A stretch of 45,403 nt of DNA from an uncultured Desulfobulbaceae bacterium (GTDB lineage: Bacteria; Desulfobacterota; Desulfobulbia; Desulfobulbales; CALZHT01). Made by a program: the position numbers and the translations under genes. The notes under the pieces were generated by a model. It had not been told where the DNA came from. It saw only the letters and a list, made by a program, of their open reading frames with translations, and did not search any database. Location of the stretch: assembly GCA_945787445.1 (NCBI GenBank), contig CALZHT010000032.1, positions 1 to 45,403 on the forward strand, written 5' to 3'. This document shows positions 1 through 8,852 of the stretch, one piece after another. Numbering within the stretch: the stretch's first letter is position 1; each line of letters starts with the position of its first letter.

Positions 1-384
1 TTTGGCGGAATAGGGGGCTGTTTTGGGAAATGCTTCTGGCTTTTCTCTCTATTTTATATTATAAGATGATATTTTGATGATATTTCGCTTGTTATGTCCG
101 TTTTTTTGTTTCACCTCGGGGAGGCATGAGATTTTTGATGTCCGGCCCCCAAGGGAACCTTTTGTGGTAAGGAACGTTTCCTCTCCTGTCTCTCTCCCGT
201 GACAATCGATAAAACATCTGTCGGGATGATTTTGTCTCCCGCTGTCTGTTGCAAAGCAGGTTTTCCCTCTCGGGAATCGGTTCGTGGCCGAACGAATTCT
301 ATAAATCCTTCCGCTATCAATCATCTTGTGCGTTTGATGAGGCGGCGCAATAGTAACGAACGTACAATGGAGAAAGAGTGTCGA
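1..384. other. Leader region upstream of the RRM gene, no gene recognised
   Basis: No convincing gene was found here. Open frames exist on both strands but they lack a ribosome binding site and resemble no family I know. The last part may be the 5' untranslated leader of the RRM protein gene, and long leaders are common for cold-responsive RNA-binding protein genes, but I see no clear riboswitch or terminator fold. Confidence 0.4.
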
Positions 385-666
385 ATGAATATATATGTTG
401 GGAATTTGCCGCACAGTGTAAGCGAGGAAGAGCTTCGAGAAATTTTTTCCGAATATGGCGCGGTCGCGAGCGTCAAGTTGGTCAAGGATCGGTTTTCCGG
501 GCAGTCAAAAGGGTTTGGCTTTGTCGAGATGCCAAGCAACTCTGAGGCGGATCAAGTGATCAAAGCCCTGAACAAAAGTATTATGCACGGCCGGGCCATT
601 AAGGTGAATCAGGTTCAACCACAAAAAAAAGGCAGAAAAAACGCCCGCAGGCCGAGAAGATACTGA
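385..666 (+). CDS. RRM-domain RNA-binding protein (RNP-1 family)
   Basis: A 93-residue protein made almost entirely of one RNA recognition motif. The RNP2 strand reads IYVGNLP at residues 3-9 and the RNP1 strand reads KGFGFVEM near residue 43, with the aromatic residues that stack on RNA in place. A short basic tail rich in Lys and Arg follows. The size and architecture match the small single-RRM proteins of cyanobacteria and delta-type proteobacteria, often linked to cold or stress adaptation of RNA structure. I chose the ATG at 385 because GGAGAAAGAG lies just upstream; the open frame runs further 5' to 199, but the extra residues do not belong to the fold. It is apparently monocistronic, with the convergent DUF72 gene downstream. 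Confidence 0.92.
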   Translation: MNIYVGNLPHSVSEEELREIFSEYGAVASVKLVKDRFSGQSKGFGFVEMPSNSEADQVIKALNKSIMHGRAIKVNQVQPQKKGRKNARRPRRY

Positions 667-855
667 TTTTTTTAAGCGCGGAGGTGTGTGAAAATATGCG
701 CATCACGGGTAAGATCGTGGTTACGTTTTTTTATTTGCCCGCAAAGGGATGGATCTCAATTGTTCACGATTCTGTCGGATGGGCTTTGTCTGGTCGTCTT
801 TAAGAATCGGCTTCATGATATACGCCTCAACAACCAGGGGCATCCACGTGTCTTT

Positions 856-1584
856 TTATCTAATAAGTTCCAGCAGAAGCAGGGCATCATACGGGGCAGC
901 GCCTTCGGCGTCGTTGTCAAAATAGACATGCACATCATATCCTGCCCGCAGCCATTCACGGGTGCGGGAGGCCCAGTAGTGCAATTCTTCCTCGGTATAT
1001 TTCGAGGCATAGGTCTTTGTGTGGCCATGCAGCCTTACATAGACAAGATCGGTTGAAACCGCATCCCACAGAGGCCAGTCCGCTCCATCGGAGATACAGA
1101 CCGCCACCCGGTGCTGTTGCAGGATATTTTCAACTTCCCGCGCAAACCAGGATTTGTGCCGAAATTCAATGGTGTGACGGGTTTCGGGCCAGGTATCAAG
1201 TGCCTTTAGAAAAACCGTCAAACGGTCCATTTCTTTTTGAAACCGTTGAGGCAGTTGCCAAATCACAACGGCAAGTTTTTTACCAAGCCCGGATGCCCGA
1301 TCTTTCTCCCGCTCAATCGGCTCTAAAGGTTCAAGGAGTTTTTTATTATGGGTGAGGAACTTGTTGCCTTTGATGGCAAACTTGAAATCATCCGGTGTCT
1401 GGGTATGCCAGCGTTCAAAGGTCGACCTTTTTTGCAGGCCGTAGAAAGTGGCGTTAACCTCGATCCCGGTAAATTGCCGGGCGCAATGTATGAGCCAGTT
1501 TTTTCGGGGCACCCCGGCATAAAAGGAATCCTTCCACCCCTGATAGCTCCAACCGCTGGTGCCGATATATGGTTTTGCCGTCAT
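856..1584 (-). CDS. DUF72 family protein (YecE-like)
   Basis: A 242-residue protein of the DUF72/YecE family, which adopts a TIM-barrel-like fold of unknown biochemical function. The N-terminus carries the family signature GTSGWSYQGW (residues 9-18), and further conserved stretches include EVNATFY, FKFAIKGNKFLTH and VYVRLHGH. Length agrees with the family. It lies 39 bp after the rtcB stop on the same strand, so it may be the last gene of the RNA-repair cluster. The start ATG at 1584 has only a poor ribosome binding site, which would fit translation following from rtcB. No catalytic role can be claimed from sequence. Confidence 0.88.
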   Translation of the reverse strand: MTAKPYIGTSGWSYQGWKDSFYAGVPRKNWLIHCARQFTGIEVNATFYGLQKRSTFERWHTQTPDDFKFAIKGNKFLTHNKKLLEPLEPIEREKDRASGLGKKLAVVIWQLPQRFQKEMDRLTVFLKALDTWPETRHTIEFRHKSWFAREVENILQQHRVAVCISDGADWPLWDAVSTDLVYVRLHGHTKTYASKYTEEELHYWASRTREWLRAGYDVHVYFDNDAEGAAPYDALLLLELIR

Positions 1585-1623
1585 GATACGTTACTGGACC
1601 GCTATGTATAAAAAGGCTTAGAT

Positions 1624-3054
1624 CTATCCCTTGATGCAGACAAGAGGTTCAACCCTTGCCACTTTTCTGGTCAGACCTGCTGCGTCTGCCGCTTCAACCA
1701 CGGCACTCACATCCTTATAGGCGTCGGGCGCTTCTTCTGCCACACCCCGCGATGAGGGGCTCCGGATCAGAATGCCCCGGTTGGCCAGCATGTCGACTAT
1801 TTGCCGCCCTTTGTGTCGTTTCAAAGCCGCTCTGCGGCTCATACTGCGGCCGGCCCCGTGGCAAGCAGAGCTGAATGCCTTGGTCTCGCTTTCTTTGGTA
1901 CCAACCAGGATATAGGATTCCGTACCCATGGTGCCGCCGATGAGAACCGGCTGCCCGACATCACGCAGTTCAAAGGGAATATCATGATGGCCCGGGCCAA
2001 AGGCGCGGGTGGCGCCTTTGCGGTGGATATATAAATGTTTTTTCTTACCATTCACCTTATGTTCTTCAACTTTGCAGGTGTTGTGCGACACATCATAGAG
2101 CAGATCAAGCCCGGCCTTGGGGAGAATATGCTCAAAAGCCTGCCTGGTCAGGTGGGTGAGGATTTGCCGGTTGGCCAGGGCGCAGTTGATCGCCGCCCGC
2201 ATGGCGCCGATATATGACTGGCCGTGCGGCGAATTTATCGGGGAGCAGGCAAGCTCCCGGTCAGGCAGCACAATGCCGTATTTGCCGGCAGCAATGGCCA
2301 TGCTTTTGAGAAACTCGGTGCCGATCTGATGGCCAAGACCCCTGGAGCCGCAATGGATGCTGATTACAATATCACCTTGATAGAGGCCAAAGGCATCGGC
2401 AGTATCCCTGTCGTAGATATCAATGACATGTTGGATCTCCAGATAGTGGTTGCCGGACCCCAAGGTGCCCATTTCATCGCGCTGTCTTTTCTTGGCTCGG
2501 TCTGAAACCTCTTCCGGTTTGGCGCCCTTCATCTGGCCTTGTTCTTCGGTGCGGATCAGGTCTTTATTGCTCCCATACCCCCTGCTTACCGCCCATTTGG
2601 CGCCTCCTGCCAGCATGTCATCCAGTTCCTTCTTGTTCAGACGCAGTTTGCCGGTGCTGCCCATGCCGGCAGGAATGACATGGTAGAGGATTTCGGCCAG
2701 GTCCTTCTGGACTGGCAGAATATCGTCAAGGGTGAGGCCGGTCAGCAAGGTGCGGACTCCGCACGAGATGTCAAAACCAACGCCGCCGGCGGAAATCACC
2801 CCGCCTTTGTCCGGGTCAAAGGCCGCGACACCGCCGATGGGAAAACCGTATCCCCAATGGGCATCGGGCATGGCAAAGGATGCCTTGACAATGCCGGGCA
2901 GAGTGGCGACATTGGTGACCTGCTCATATACTTTGTGGTCCATATCCCTGATCAGCTGCTCGCTGGCATAGATCCGGGCCGGAACGCTCATATTACCGCG
3001 AGGTCCGATCTCCCATTCATACTCACTGTGGCGCGTGAAAAGATTCAGTTCCAT
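1624..3054 (-). CDS. rtcB: RtcB-type RNA ligase (tRNA-splicing ligase)
   Basis: RtcB joins RNA 2',3'-cyclic phosphate or 3'-phosphate ends to 5'-OH ends using GTP and Mn2+, in RNA repair and tRNA splicing. In this 476-residue reading the metal-binding motif GVGFDISCGV holds Asp95 and Cys98. Further motifs are GSGNHYLEIQ (His203), SIHCGSRGLGHQ (His234) and DVSHNTC (His324). The CHGAGRSMSRR motif has His399, corresponding to the guanylylated histidine of characterised RtcB proteins. All key residues look intact. An ATG lies at 3066, but GGAGG overlaps it and stands six bases before the ATG at 3054, so 3054 is the likely start. The archease gene lies directly upstream, supporting a functional pair. 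RtcA, the RNA cyclase often found with rtcB in enterobacteria, is absent. Confidence 0.97.
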   Translation of the reverse strand: MELNLFTRHSEYEWEIGPRGNMSVPARIYASEQLIRDMDHKVYEQVTNVATLPGIVKASFAMPDAHWGYGFPIGGVAAFDPDKGGVISAGGVGFDISCGVRTLLTGLTLDDILPVQKDLAEILYHVIPAGMGSTGKLRLNKKELDDMLAGGAKWAVSRGYGSNKDLIRTEEQGQMKGAKPEEVSDRAKKRQRDEMGTLGSGNHYLEIQHVIDIYDRDTADAFGLYQGDIVISIHCGSRGLGHQIGTEFLKSMAIAAGKYGIVLPDRELACSPINSPHGQSYIGAMRAAINCALANRQILTHLTRQAFEHILPKAGLDLLYDVSHNTCKVEEHKVNGKKKHLYIHRKGATRAFGPGHHDIPFELRDVGQPVLIGGTMGTESYILVGTKESETKAFSSACHGAGRSMSRRAALKRHKGRQIVDMLANRGILIRSPSSRGVAEEAPDAYKDVSAVVEAADAAGLTRKVARVEPLVCIKG

Positions 3055-3113
3055 GGCGTCCTCCATTAATGATCTGATTGTACCGATGCTTATCCATAAA
3101 CTCTAATAATACT

Positions 3114-3563
3114 TTATACATCCACCACGCATTGTGCTATCCAGAGTCCGTTTCCCTGCTGTTCGACTTTGAGGGCGGTGAGGGTTGCGCCTTTTACTTC
3201 AACGGCGGGAGTGTGTTTTTGCATATCCACCTGTTCGCCCCAGGCCTTTCCTGCAAGGGTATGATCCATGATGGTCACCTGGAAGCGGCTGAAGAGCATT
3301 TTCCGGGTATCCATTTCATAAACTATGGCATTAAGCCAGTCATTGAATAAGTACTCGTCATCCGGTGCTTCAGGGCAGGCAATGTTCACGGTTTGTTTCT
3401 GTTTGATGCAGGCCGGATCGGTAATCACCGCGGTCATGGCCAGCGCTGCCTGCTCAAAAGCGTTTGCCATGGTTTTGCCGATGCCGCGCACGCCGATGTC
3501 GGCAACATGATGAAAATGCTCCCAACCCGGTTGCCCTGTTTCTGCTTGTGTTTGTACTGTCAT
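3114..3563 (-). CDS. Archease, RtcB activator protein
   Basis: A 149-residue archease-family protein. Archease accelerates guanylylation of RtcB and allows multiple turnovers of ligation. The N-terminal signature HVADIGVRGIG (about residues 22-32), the central LFNDWLNAIVYEMDT segment and the GEQVDMQKHTPAVEVKGAT region are typical; the conserved acidic residues that bind metal near the RtcB active site appear present (Asp24, and Asp near the C-terminus). Length is normal. The gene is followed 59 bp later by rtcB in the same direction and is preceded by the phosphoribosyltransferase gene with a 31-bp gap, so co-transcription is likely. Confidence 0.93.
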   Translation of the reverse strand: MTVQTQAETGQPGWEHFHHVADIGVRGIGKTMANAFEQAALAMTAVITDPACIKQKQTVNIACPEAPDDEYLFNDWLNAIVYEMDTRKMLFSRFQVTIMDHTLAGKAWGEQVDMQKHTPAVEVKGATLTALKVEQQGNGLWIAQCVVDV

Positions 3564-3594
3564 GGTTAGAATTTTTAGTATGTTTTGTTGTTAA

Positions 3595-4203
3595 TTAACC
3601 CATTAGCTTGTTTGCTGGCAGGACATCCTGCAGCACCTGCTTCGGTGCCCTGATCGCATATTTTTCCAATAGAATTCGTGCTGCTTCCTCTATATTTTTG
3701 GGCGGTTTTTCCATTTGTGCCACAAAACCGCTGATATCTTCCATCAGGGCCCAGGGATAAATGATCCAGCGCCATTTGACGATTTTATGGCCGTAATAAT
3801 CGGGTGTTACGGTGGATGTCGTTTTGTGGTGCAGTACGGCGGTCTTGACCGTCAAGGGAGCGTGGCTCTGTAAATGTTTTATGGCAAGCGCAAAGGTGTC
3901 GCCCGAGTCGCTGACATCATCCACCAGCAGGATATGTTTGTTTCTGACAGTGATGTTCAACGGTTCAACAAGTAAGGCCTGTGGTTTTTTCCGGGCGCCG
4001 GTGTAATGCTCAATCCTTATGCTGCTTAGGATAGCGATATCGAGAAAGTCGCACAGGAGCCTGGCCGGCACGTAGCCCCCTCTGGCAATGGTGACAATGG
4101 CATCAGGATGGTAGCCATCCTTGCGGATGGATAAGGCAAGAGCCCTGCAGAGCCGCTGCACTTGGTTCCAGGAGATTATTTCGCAACGCATCCCCTCTTC
4201 CAT
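3595..4203 (-). CDS. Phosphoribosyltransferase (PRTase type I fold)
   Basis: A 202-residue type I phosphoribosyltransferase. The PRPP-binding loop is clear in HILLVDDVSDSGDTF (about residues 89-103), and the upstream VTIARGGYVPARLL segment matches the PPi loop of the purine PRTase group (COG2236/Gpt-like). Such enzymes transfer 5-phosphoribose from PRPP to a nucleobase; the exact base cannot be read from sequence. The gene sits 15 bp after the CheR-like gene and 31 bp before the archease gene, so it looks like part of the same transcript. Two in-frame ATGs (4203 and 4191) are possible starts; neither has an ideal ribosome binding site. Its link to RNA repair is unexplained. Confidence 0.85.
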   Translation of the reverse strand: MEEGMRCEIISWNQVQRLCRALALSIRKDGYHPDAIVTIARGGYVPARLLCDFLDIAILSSIRIEHYTGARKKPQALLVEPLNITVRNKHILLVDDVSDSGDTFALAIKHLQSHAPLTVKTAVLHHKTTSTVTPDYYGHKIVKWRWIIYPWALMEDISGFVAQMEKPPKNIEEAARILLEKYAIRAPKQVLQDVLPANKLMG

Positions 4204-4218
4204 GTTCTCATCATAACC

Positions 4219-5034
4219 TTATATTTTTCTATAAAAAGGCATTCCCGATTTCCACTGCATAAAACACCTGCTTATATCAGAAGAGGGGAGGGTTTCATGC
4301 CCGCCGATTGCGAGAACCCCACCCTCATCCAGGACATTATGAAGTTTTTCCAGGATCACTGTTTGCAGATCCATATTAAAGTAAGTGAAGACAAGATTGC
4401 GGCAGAATACCGCCTGATAAGTCCCTTTGGGCGGCGCCTCTCTGATATCGTGCTGGATAAAACGGATTTTTTCCTTGATAAAAGGCTTGAGATAAAACGT
4501 ATTTCCTTTTTTTGTAAACACCTTATGAAGCCATGCTTTCGGGAGATTCTTGATGTTGCCTTCTTCATAACAACCCAATCGGGCCCGCTCGAGCATATGC
4601 GGATCAATTTCACTGGCCAGGATGTCGCATTCTGTCTTGGGAAAAAGTTTTTTGACCTGCAGGTGCCACAATATGGCCAGACTGTATGGCTCCTCCCCGG
4701 ATGCGGCGCCGATGCACCACAGAGATAGCGCCCGTTTATTCCCCATTGAGTGGATCAAGGCGGGCAGCACTTCTTTGCCGAAGAAGGCAAACACTTCCTT
4801 GTCACGGTAGAAACGGGATATGGTGATTCGGCACAGACCATCCAAATGCTGCCACTCACTGTGGTTGCTTTGTAGAAGAGTTTGGTAGGCTGGAAGATCA
4901 GGCAGGTCAAGCTCATTGATCCTTCGTTTGATGCGTTTGCAGACCTGGCCCCGCACTTTGCGGAACCCCGGCCATCTCATATTGAGCTGCGGCAAGGCCC
5001 ATTGCAAAAACGTCACACATGCATCTTCTGCCAT
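4219..5034 (-). CDS. CheR-like SAM-dependent methyltransferase
   Basis: A 271-residue protein with the CheR architecture: an N-terminal all-helical substrate-binding domain containing KRIKRRINELDL and ITISRFYRDKEVF, then the methyltransferase domain with the SAM-binding motif IGAASGEEPYSLAI (about residues 106-119). Later come SEIDPHMLERARLG and the AVFCRNLVFTYFN segment typical of CheR. CheR enzymes methylate glutamates of chemoreceptors. No receptor, CheB, CheA or CheW gene is nearby, and the gene heads a cluster with RNA-ligase genes, so its substrate may be something else. The helical domain departs from textbook CheR, notably in retaining only part of the receptor-pentapeptide region as far as I can tell. 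It is probably the first gene of the minus-strand cluster. Confidence 0.85.
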   Translation of the reverse strand: MAEDACVTFLQWALPQLNMRWPGFRKVRGQVCKRIKRRINELDLPDLPAYQTLLQSNHSEWQHLDGLCRITISRFYRDKEVFAFFGKEVLPALIHSMGNKRALSLWCIGAASGEEPYSLAILWHLQVKKLFPKTECDILASEIDPHMLERARLGCYEEGNIKNLPKAWLHKVFTKKGNTFYLKPFIKEKIRFIQHDIREAPPKGTYQAVFCRNLVFTYFNMDLQTVILEKLHNVLDEGGVLAIGGHETLPSSDISRCFMQWKSGMPFYRKI

Positions 5035-5397
5035 ACCATGTCACCTAAAAAAGTTTTTCACCTCATTCTTTAACGGACTTGTAAAAACTTTCACCACAGA
5101 GAGCACAGAGGTAACTTATCAACAAAAATAGATTTTACTCTGTGCCCTCTGTGGTGCTGATTGTATATGAACCCCTCCTAATTTTTGTATACCGTACCTT
5201 TTTTAGACTTTTCAAATATTTTCAAATTAAATTTTGACTTATCAATAGATTAAAGATTATAAAATCTTCATATTTGGATTTTATTTCATTTTTAGTTCCA
5301 TTCCAGCGGGTTGATTTATTTTTAGTATAGATTATCAATAACAAATTATTGGGTAGTGTTCCTATGTCATAGCAATTTTACTAAAAGGAGGATTTAC
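5035..5397. other. Divergent intergenic region with a CACAGAG hairpin
   Basis: This gap separates the divergently read CheR-like gene and mscS-type gene. It holds one CACAGAG hairpin element (5074-5158), followed by an AT-rich stretch that presumably carries promoters for one or both directions. I could not pick out a convincing -35/-10 pair. Confidence 0.5.
5074..5158. repeat. CACAGAG hairpin element, copy 1
   Basis: Long imperfect inverted repeat: CACCACAGAG-AGCACAGAG on the left arm pairs with CTCTGTG-CCCTCTGTGGTG on the right arm around an AT-rich loop. It shares arm sequence and the upstream GTAAAAACTTTCACCACAGAG context with copies at 14428-14559 and 34056-34191. It has no T-tract directly after the stem, so it is not an obvious terminator. 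Confidence 0.85.
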
Positions 5398-6228
5398 ATG
5401 GAATTTGCACAGATTTTGGACAAGGCTAAGGAATTGGTGACACTTTATGGAGTGAATGTTATTGCAGCGATTGTCATATTTATTGTCGGTCGCTGGATTG
5501 CCAAGGCAATGAAGGGAGTAACCAAAAGAATCCTTGAAAAAAACGATGTTGATGCGACCCTGGTTGGTTTCGTCAGCAATCTTACCTATTTTGCCTTGCT
5601 TACCTTTGTTGTTATTGCCGCTTTGTCTAAACTGGGAATCCAAACAGCATCATTCATTGCTGTAATCGGTGCCGCCGGCCTGGCAATAGGTCTGGCGCTG
5701 CAAGGTTCCCTTTCCAATTTTGCCGCCGGCGTGTTAATGCTGATCTTTCGCCCTTTCAAGGCAGGCGATTATATTGAAGGCGGCGGAACTGCCGGGGTCG
5801 TTGAAGAGATTCATATATTTACCACCCAACTCAGATCCCCTGATAATAAAACAATTATTATTCCCAATTCTAAAATCACCAGTGACAACATTGTCAATTA
5901 TGCAACAAAGGATACCAGAAGGATTGATCTCATATTCGGAGTAGGGTATAGCGATAACCTGGACAAGGTCAGGCAGGTAATTTCCGACGTGCTGAGCCAG
6001 GAAAGTCGTATTCTAAATGAGCCGGAAACGCAGATTGTCGTTGCCGCGCTTGCCGACAGCAGTGTGAATTTTGCGGTCCGGCCCTGGGTGAAATCCGAGG
6101 ACTATTGGCCGGTTTATTTCGACCTTACCGAAAAAATGAAGAAACGTTTTGACGAGGAAGGCATTTCCATACCGTTCCCGCAGCGGGATGTGCATCTCTT
6201 TAATGAACAGGCAGCATCTGCTGCATAA
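5398..6228 (+). CDS. mscS: Small-conductance mechanosensitive channel, MscS family
   Basis: A 276-residue MscS homologue, close to the E. coli length of 286. Three membrane segments are visible near residues 20-40, 58-80 and 87-115. The third is the Gly/Ala-rich pore helix with IAVIGAAGLAIGLALQGSLSNFAAGVL, the hallmark that lets TM3 helices pack and gate. The cytoplasmic beta domain follows with RPFKAGDYI and VVEEIHIFTTQLRSPDNKTIIIPN. The channel opens under membrane tension during hypo-osmotic shock. I chose the ATG at 5398 because AAAGGAGG stands just upstream; the frame is open to 5356, but that extension lacks support. The DUF481 gene follows after 54 bp, suggesting a two-gene transcript ending at the terminator near 7062. 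Confidence 0.95.
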   Translation: MEFAQILDKAKELVTLYGVNVIAAIVIFIVGRWIAKAMKGVTKRILEKNDVDATLVGFVSNLTYFALLTFVVIAALSKLGIQTASFIAVIGAAGLAIGLALQGSLSNFAAGVLMLIFRPFKAGDYIEGGGTAGVVEEIHIFTTQLRSPDNKTIIIPNSKITSDNIVNYATKDTRRIDLIFGVGYSDNLDKVRQVISDVLSQESRILNEPETQIVVAALADSSVNFAVRPWVKSEDYWPVYFDLTEKMKKRFDEEGISIPFPQRDVHLFNEQAASAA

Positions 6229-6282
6229 TAATGGGCAAAAATAAGGAGTGAATTTTTATAGGAAGCAGAATGGAGGATATGA

Positions 6283-7014
6283 ATGAAAAATAAATTTTTT
6301 TTTGCTGTTTTTACACTTAGTATCTTTGTTGTTCCAAATGTTTGGGCTGAAGAAAAAACCAGATGGAGTGATGAAGCAGAGTTGTCTTATGTTGATACCA
6401 GTGGTAATTCCGAAGTCACCACCTTTTCGGCAAAAAACAGCATGAAATACAAGTTTACCGATAAACTTGACGGCCTTTGGAAAATAACCGCTTTAAACGG
6501 GAAAAGTGACGGTATACGGAGTGCGGAAAACTATTCCACCGAAGTGCGATTGGATTATGCACTTACGGAGAGGTTTTATACCGCGCTTGTCGCCGGCTGG
6601 CTCAAAGATACCTTTGCCGGTATTGATCCGCGCTATTATGTGGGCCCTGCGGCGGGCTATAAAATCCTGCTCGGCCCCAAGCATTTTCTGAACAGTGAAG
6701 TTGGCCTGGATTATGTTACGGAAGATTATACCGATGGCACGGATAATGAGTATCTACGCGGACGGATTTTTACCAAATATGAATATGCCATTACCGAGAA
6801 AAACAAATTCAGTCAATCTCTGGAATATCTTTATGATTTTGACGATGGCGACAATTACAATGTAATCTCAGTCAGCGCCCTGACTGCAGCGGTGAGCGAT
6901 GTTTTGTCCATGAAAACAAGCTATGAAGTGAAATATGATAACAGCCCCGTGCCTGCCACTTTGGAGCGCACAGATACCATCCTTTCAGTGGCACTTGTTT
7001 TTAACTTCAAATAA
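6283..7014 (+). CDS. DUF481 outer-membrane beta-barrel protein (YdiY-like)
   Basis: A 243-residue protein with a signal peptide (residues 1-22, ending VPNVWA) followed by a repetitive pattern of alternating polar and aromatic residues expected of outer-membrane beta strands, and a C-terminal ALVFNFK ending in a hydrophobic/aromatic pattern. It resembles the DUF481 family, which includes YdiY and proteins annotated as salt-induced outer membrane proteins; the molecular role is unknown. A strong ribosome binding site (GGAGG, followed by ATATGA and the ATG) supports the start. Adjacency to mscS suggests a shared connection with osmotic stress, which is inference only. Confidence 0.88.
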   Translation: MKNKFFFAVFTLSIFVVPNVWAEEKTRWSDEAELSYVDTSGNSEVTTFSAKNSMKYKFTDKLDGLWKITALNGKSDGIRSAENYSTEVRLDYALTERFYTALVAGWLKDTFAGIDPRYYVGPAAGYKILLGPKHFLNSEVGLDYVTEDYTDGTDNEYLRGRIFTKYEYAITEKNKFSQSLEYLYDFDDGDNYNVISVSALTAAVSDVLSMKTSYEVKYDNSPVPATLERTDTILSVALVFNFK

Positions 7015-7061
7015 GGTTTTGAGCCGCTGTAAAATACGTTAAGAAAATAAAGAGTAGTTGT

Positions 7062-7107
7062 GATGGTGTTTCCTAATGTAATACTATGGAAACACCATCT
7101 TTTTTTG
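7062..7107 (+). terminator. Rho-independent terminator after the mscS/DUF481 pair
   Basis: A perfect 12-bp stem GATGGTGTTTCC (7062-7073) pairs with GGAAACACCATC (7088-7099) across a 14-base loop, followed by a run of eight T. It is placed 48 bp after the DUF481 stop codon. Confidence 0.93.
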
Positions 7108-7188
7108 GTGGAAGGCAAAAATGGAGAATGTAATTCCTCTATTATTCATGGGGAAGGACTACGGTAAACTCAGCATGTACGGTGGCAT

Positions 7189-8754
7189 ATGAAACTTGTT
7201 ACAGCAGAGCAGATGCGGGGGCTTGATGCCAAAGCCATAAACGATTACGGTATTCCCGGCATAGTGTTGATGGAAAATGCCGGCCGCGGCACCGTAGAAA
7301 TAATGGCCCGGAAATTTGGCGACCTGGCCGGCAAGATGGTTTCTATTTTTGTCGGGCCTGGAAATAATGGGGGCGATGGTCTGGTTATCGCCCGGCATCT
7401 CCATCAACTGGGCAGTGTCCCGATTGTTTTCACACTCCTTAATCCACAAAAGTTCCAAGGTGATGCCGCCACAAATTTCGCCATTATCCAGCAACTGCCT
7501 GTTCCGGTTCATACCATTTTACAGAGTGCTGATTTCAGGGTTGCGGATGAGCATCTGGCAGAGAGTTCGATTGTGGTGGACGCCTTGTTCGGAACAGGCC
7601 TTAAACGCGAGGTAAGCGGACTTTTTGCCGAGGCGATTGAAAGGATTAATCGATTTGAGGGCACGGTGCTTGCGGTGGATATTCCGTCAGGGTTGGACAG
7701 CGATTCGGGGCAGCCCCTGGGTGTCTGTGTTGATGCCGATATGACGGCAACCTTTGGTCTGGCCAAGCCTGGCCAGTTTACCTATCCTGGCGCTGGTTTA
7801 ACCGGCATATTGAAAGTAGTGGATATCGGCATCCCGCCTGATGCGATATACGCGGCTGAAATTCGCCTTGAACTGCTGGAATCCGAAATCGTGGGCCAGT
7901 GGCTTCCTGCACGAAAACCAGCGGACCACAAGGGCACTTACGGCCATTTATTGGTCATCGCCGGTTCCCCGGGGAAAACCGGCGCTGCCTTGCTTTGCGG
8001 TCAGGGCGGGTTGCGATCGGGTGCCGGCCTTGTTTCCCTGTGCGCGCCTGATGTGCTGAGTCCTATTTTTGAGACAGCTCTGCCTGAGGCCATGACCATC
8101 CCTTTGCAGGGCTCTGATGACGGCCTTTTCTCAATAGATCATTATGAGGCAATTGTTACGGCCATGAGTAACAAAGAAGCTTTGGTGATCGGACCGGGTC
8201 TTGGCACAGCTTCCTGCACCGCTGAACTGGTGGTGAAGCTTTATCGGGAAGCTGCCATGCCAATGGTCATCGATGCCGATGCACTCAACATACTGGCAGC
8301 ACACCCTTCTGAAATAAAAGATCCTCCAGCAGTACGGATCCTTACCCCGCATCCTGGCGAAATGGCGCGCTTGACAGGACAATCCACCGGAATCATCCAA
8401 AGGAACAGGCTGCAGGTTTCTGAAGCCTTTGCCAGGGAAAATAATGTGATATTGCTACTCAAAGGTGCCGGCACGGTGATTGCCGCTCCAGATGGCTGGA
8501 CCGCGGTCAATCCCACCGGCAATCCGGGGATGGCAACAGGGGGCATGGGCGATGTTCTGGCTGGTCTGATCGCCAGTTTACTTGCCCAGGATGTTCCGCC
8601 ATGGCAGGCATCCTGCCTTGGCGCCTATGCCCATGGCCTTGCCGGTGACCGGCTGGCCCATGACCTAGATATAGAATTAGGTTTTACTGCCTCGGAAGTG
8701 GCCGTGGAAATACCTTTAGCTCTTCAGGAAATTCATGAGCAGGCCTTTGATTAG
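7189..8754 (+). CDS. nnr: Bifunctional NAD(P)H-hydrate epimerase / ADP-dependent dehydratase
   Basis: A 521-residue fusion that repairs damaged NADHX and NADPHX. The N-terminal YjeF_N domain (about 1-215) is the epimerase, with GPGNNGGDGLVIARHL as its nucleotide-binding signature and VDALFGTGL further on. The C-terminal carbohydrate-kinase-like domain (about 225-510) is the ADP-dependent dehydratase, with the motifs VIGPGLG, MVIDADALN, LTPHPGEMARL and GNPGMATGGMGDVLAG, whose Asp is catalytic. Length is standard for the fused form. The ATG at 7189 begins the family's conserved MKLVTAEQMR start. The gene follows the terminator of the upstream pair and seems transcribed separately, perhaps with the CBS gene 98 bp downstream. 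Confidence 0.95.
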   Translation: MKLVTAEQMRGLDAKAINDYGIPGIVLMENAGRGTVEIMARKFGDLAGKMVSIFVGPGNNGGDGLVIARHLHQLGSVPIVFTLLNPQKFQGDAATNFAIIQQLPVPVHTILQSADFRVADEHLAESSIVVDALFGTGLKREVSGLFAEAIERINRFEGTVLAVDIPSGLDSDSGQPLGVCVDADMTATFGLAKPGQFTYPGAGLTGILKVVDIGIPPDAIYAAEIRLELLESEIVGQWLPARKPADHKGTYGHLLVIAGSPGKTGAALLCGQGGLRSGAGLVSLCAPDVLSPIFETALPEAMTIPLQGSDDGLFSIDHYEAIVTAMSNKEALVIGPGLGTASCTAELVVKLYREAAMPMVIDADALNILAAHPSEIKDPPAVRILTPHPGEMARLTGQSTGIIQRNRLQVSEAFARENNVILLLKGAGTVIAAPDGWTAVNPTGNPGMATGGMGDVLAGLIASLLAQDVPPWQASCLGAYAHGLAGDRLAHDLDIELGFTASEVAVEIPLALQEIHEQAFD

Positions 8755-8852
8755 AAGGCTCGGTTTGATATGATCTTTATAGGGAGCTCTAGACAGAATC
8801 AAAAACATTACGTTCGGATTAAGCATTTTCTGAAGAGTGGAGAAGAGAATTC

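Noticed and set aside
1-384. Possible structured RNA such as 6S RNA or a riboswitch upstream of the RRM gene
   Set aside because: I could not find a consistent fold or known consensus motif; the evidence is insufficient.
5074-5158. Possible Rho-independent terminator for the CheR-like or mscS gene
   Set aside because: The hairpin lies between divergent starts, where no terminator is needed, and has no T-tract next to the stem.
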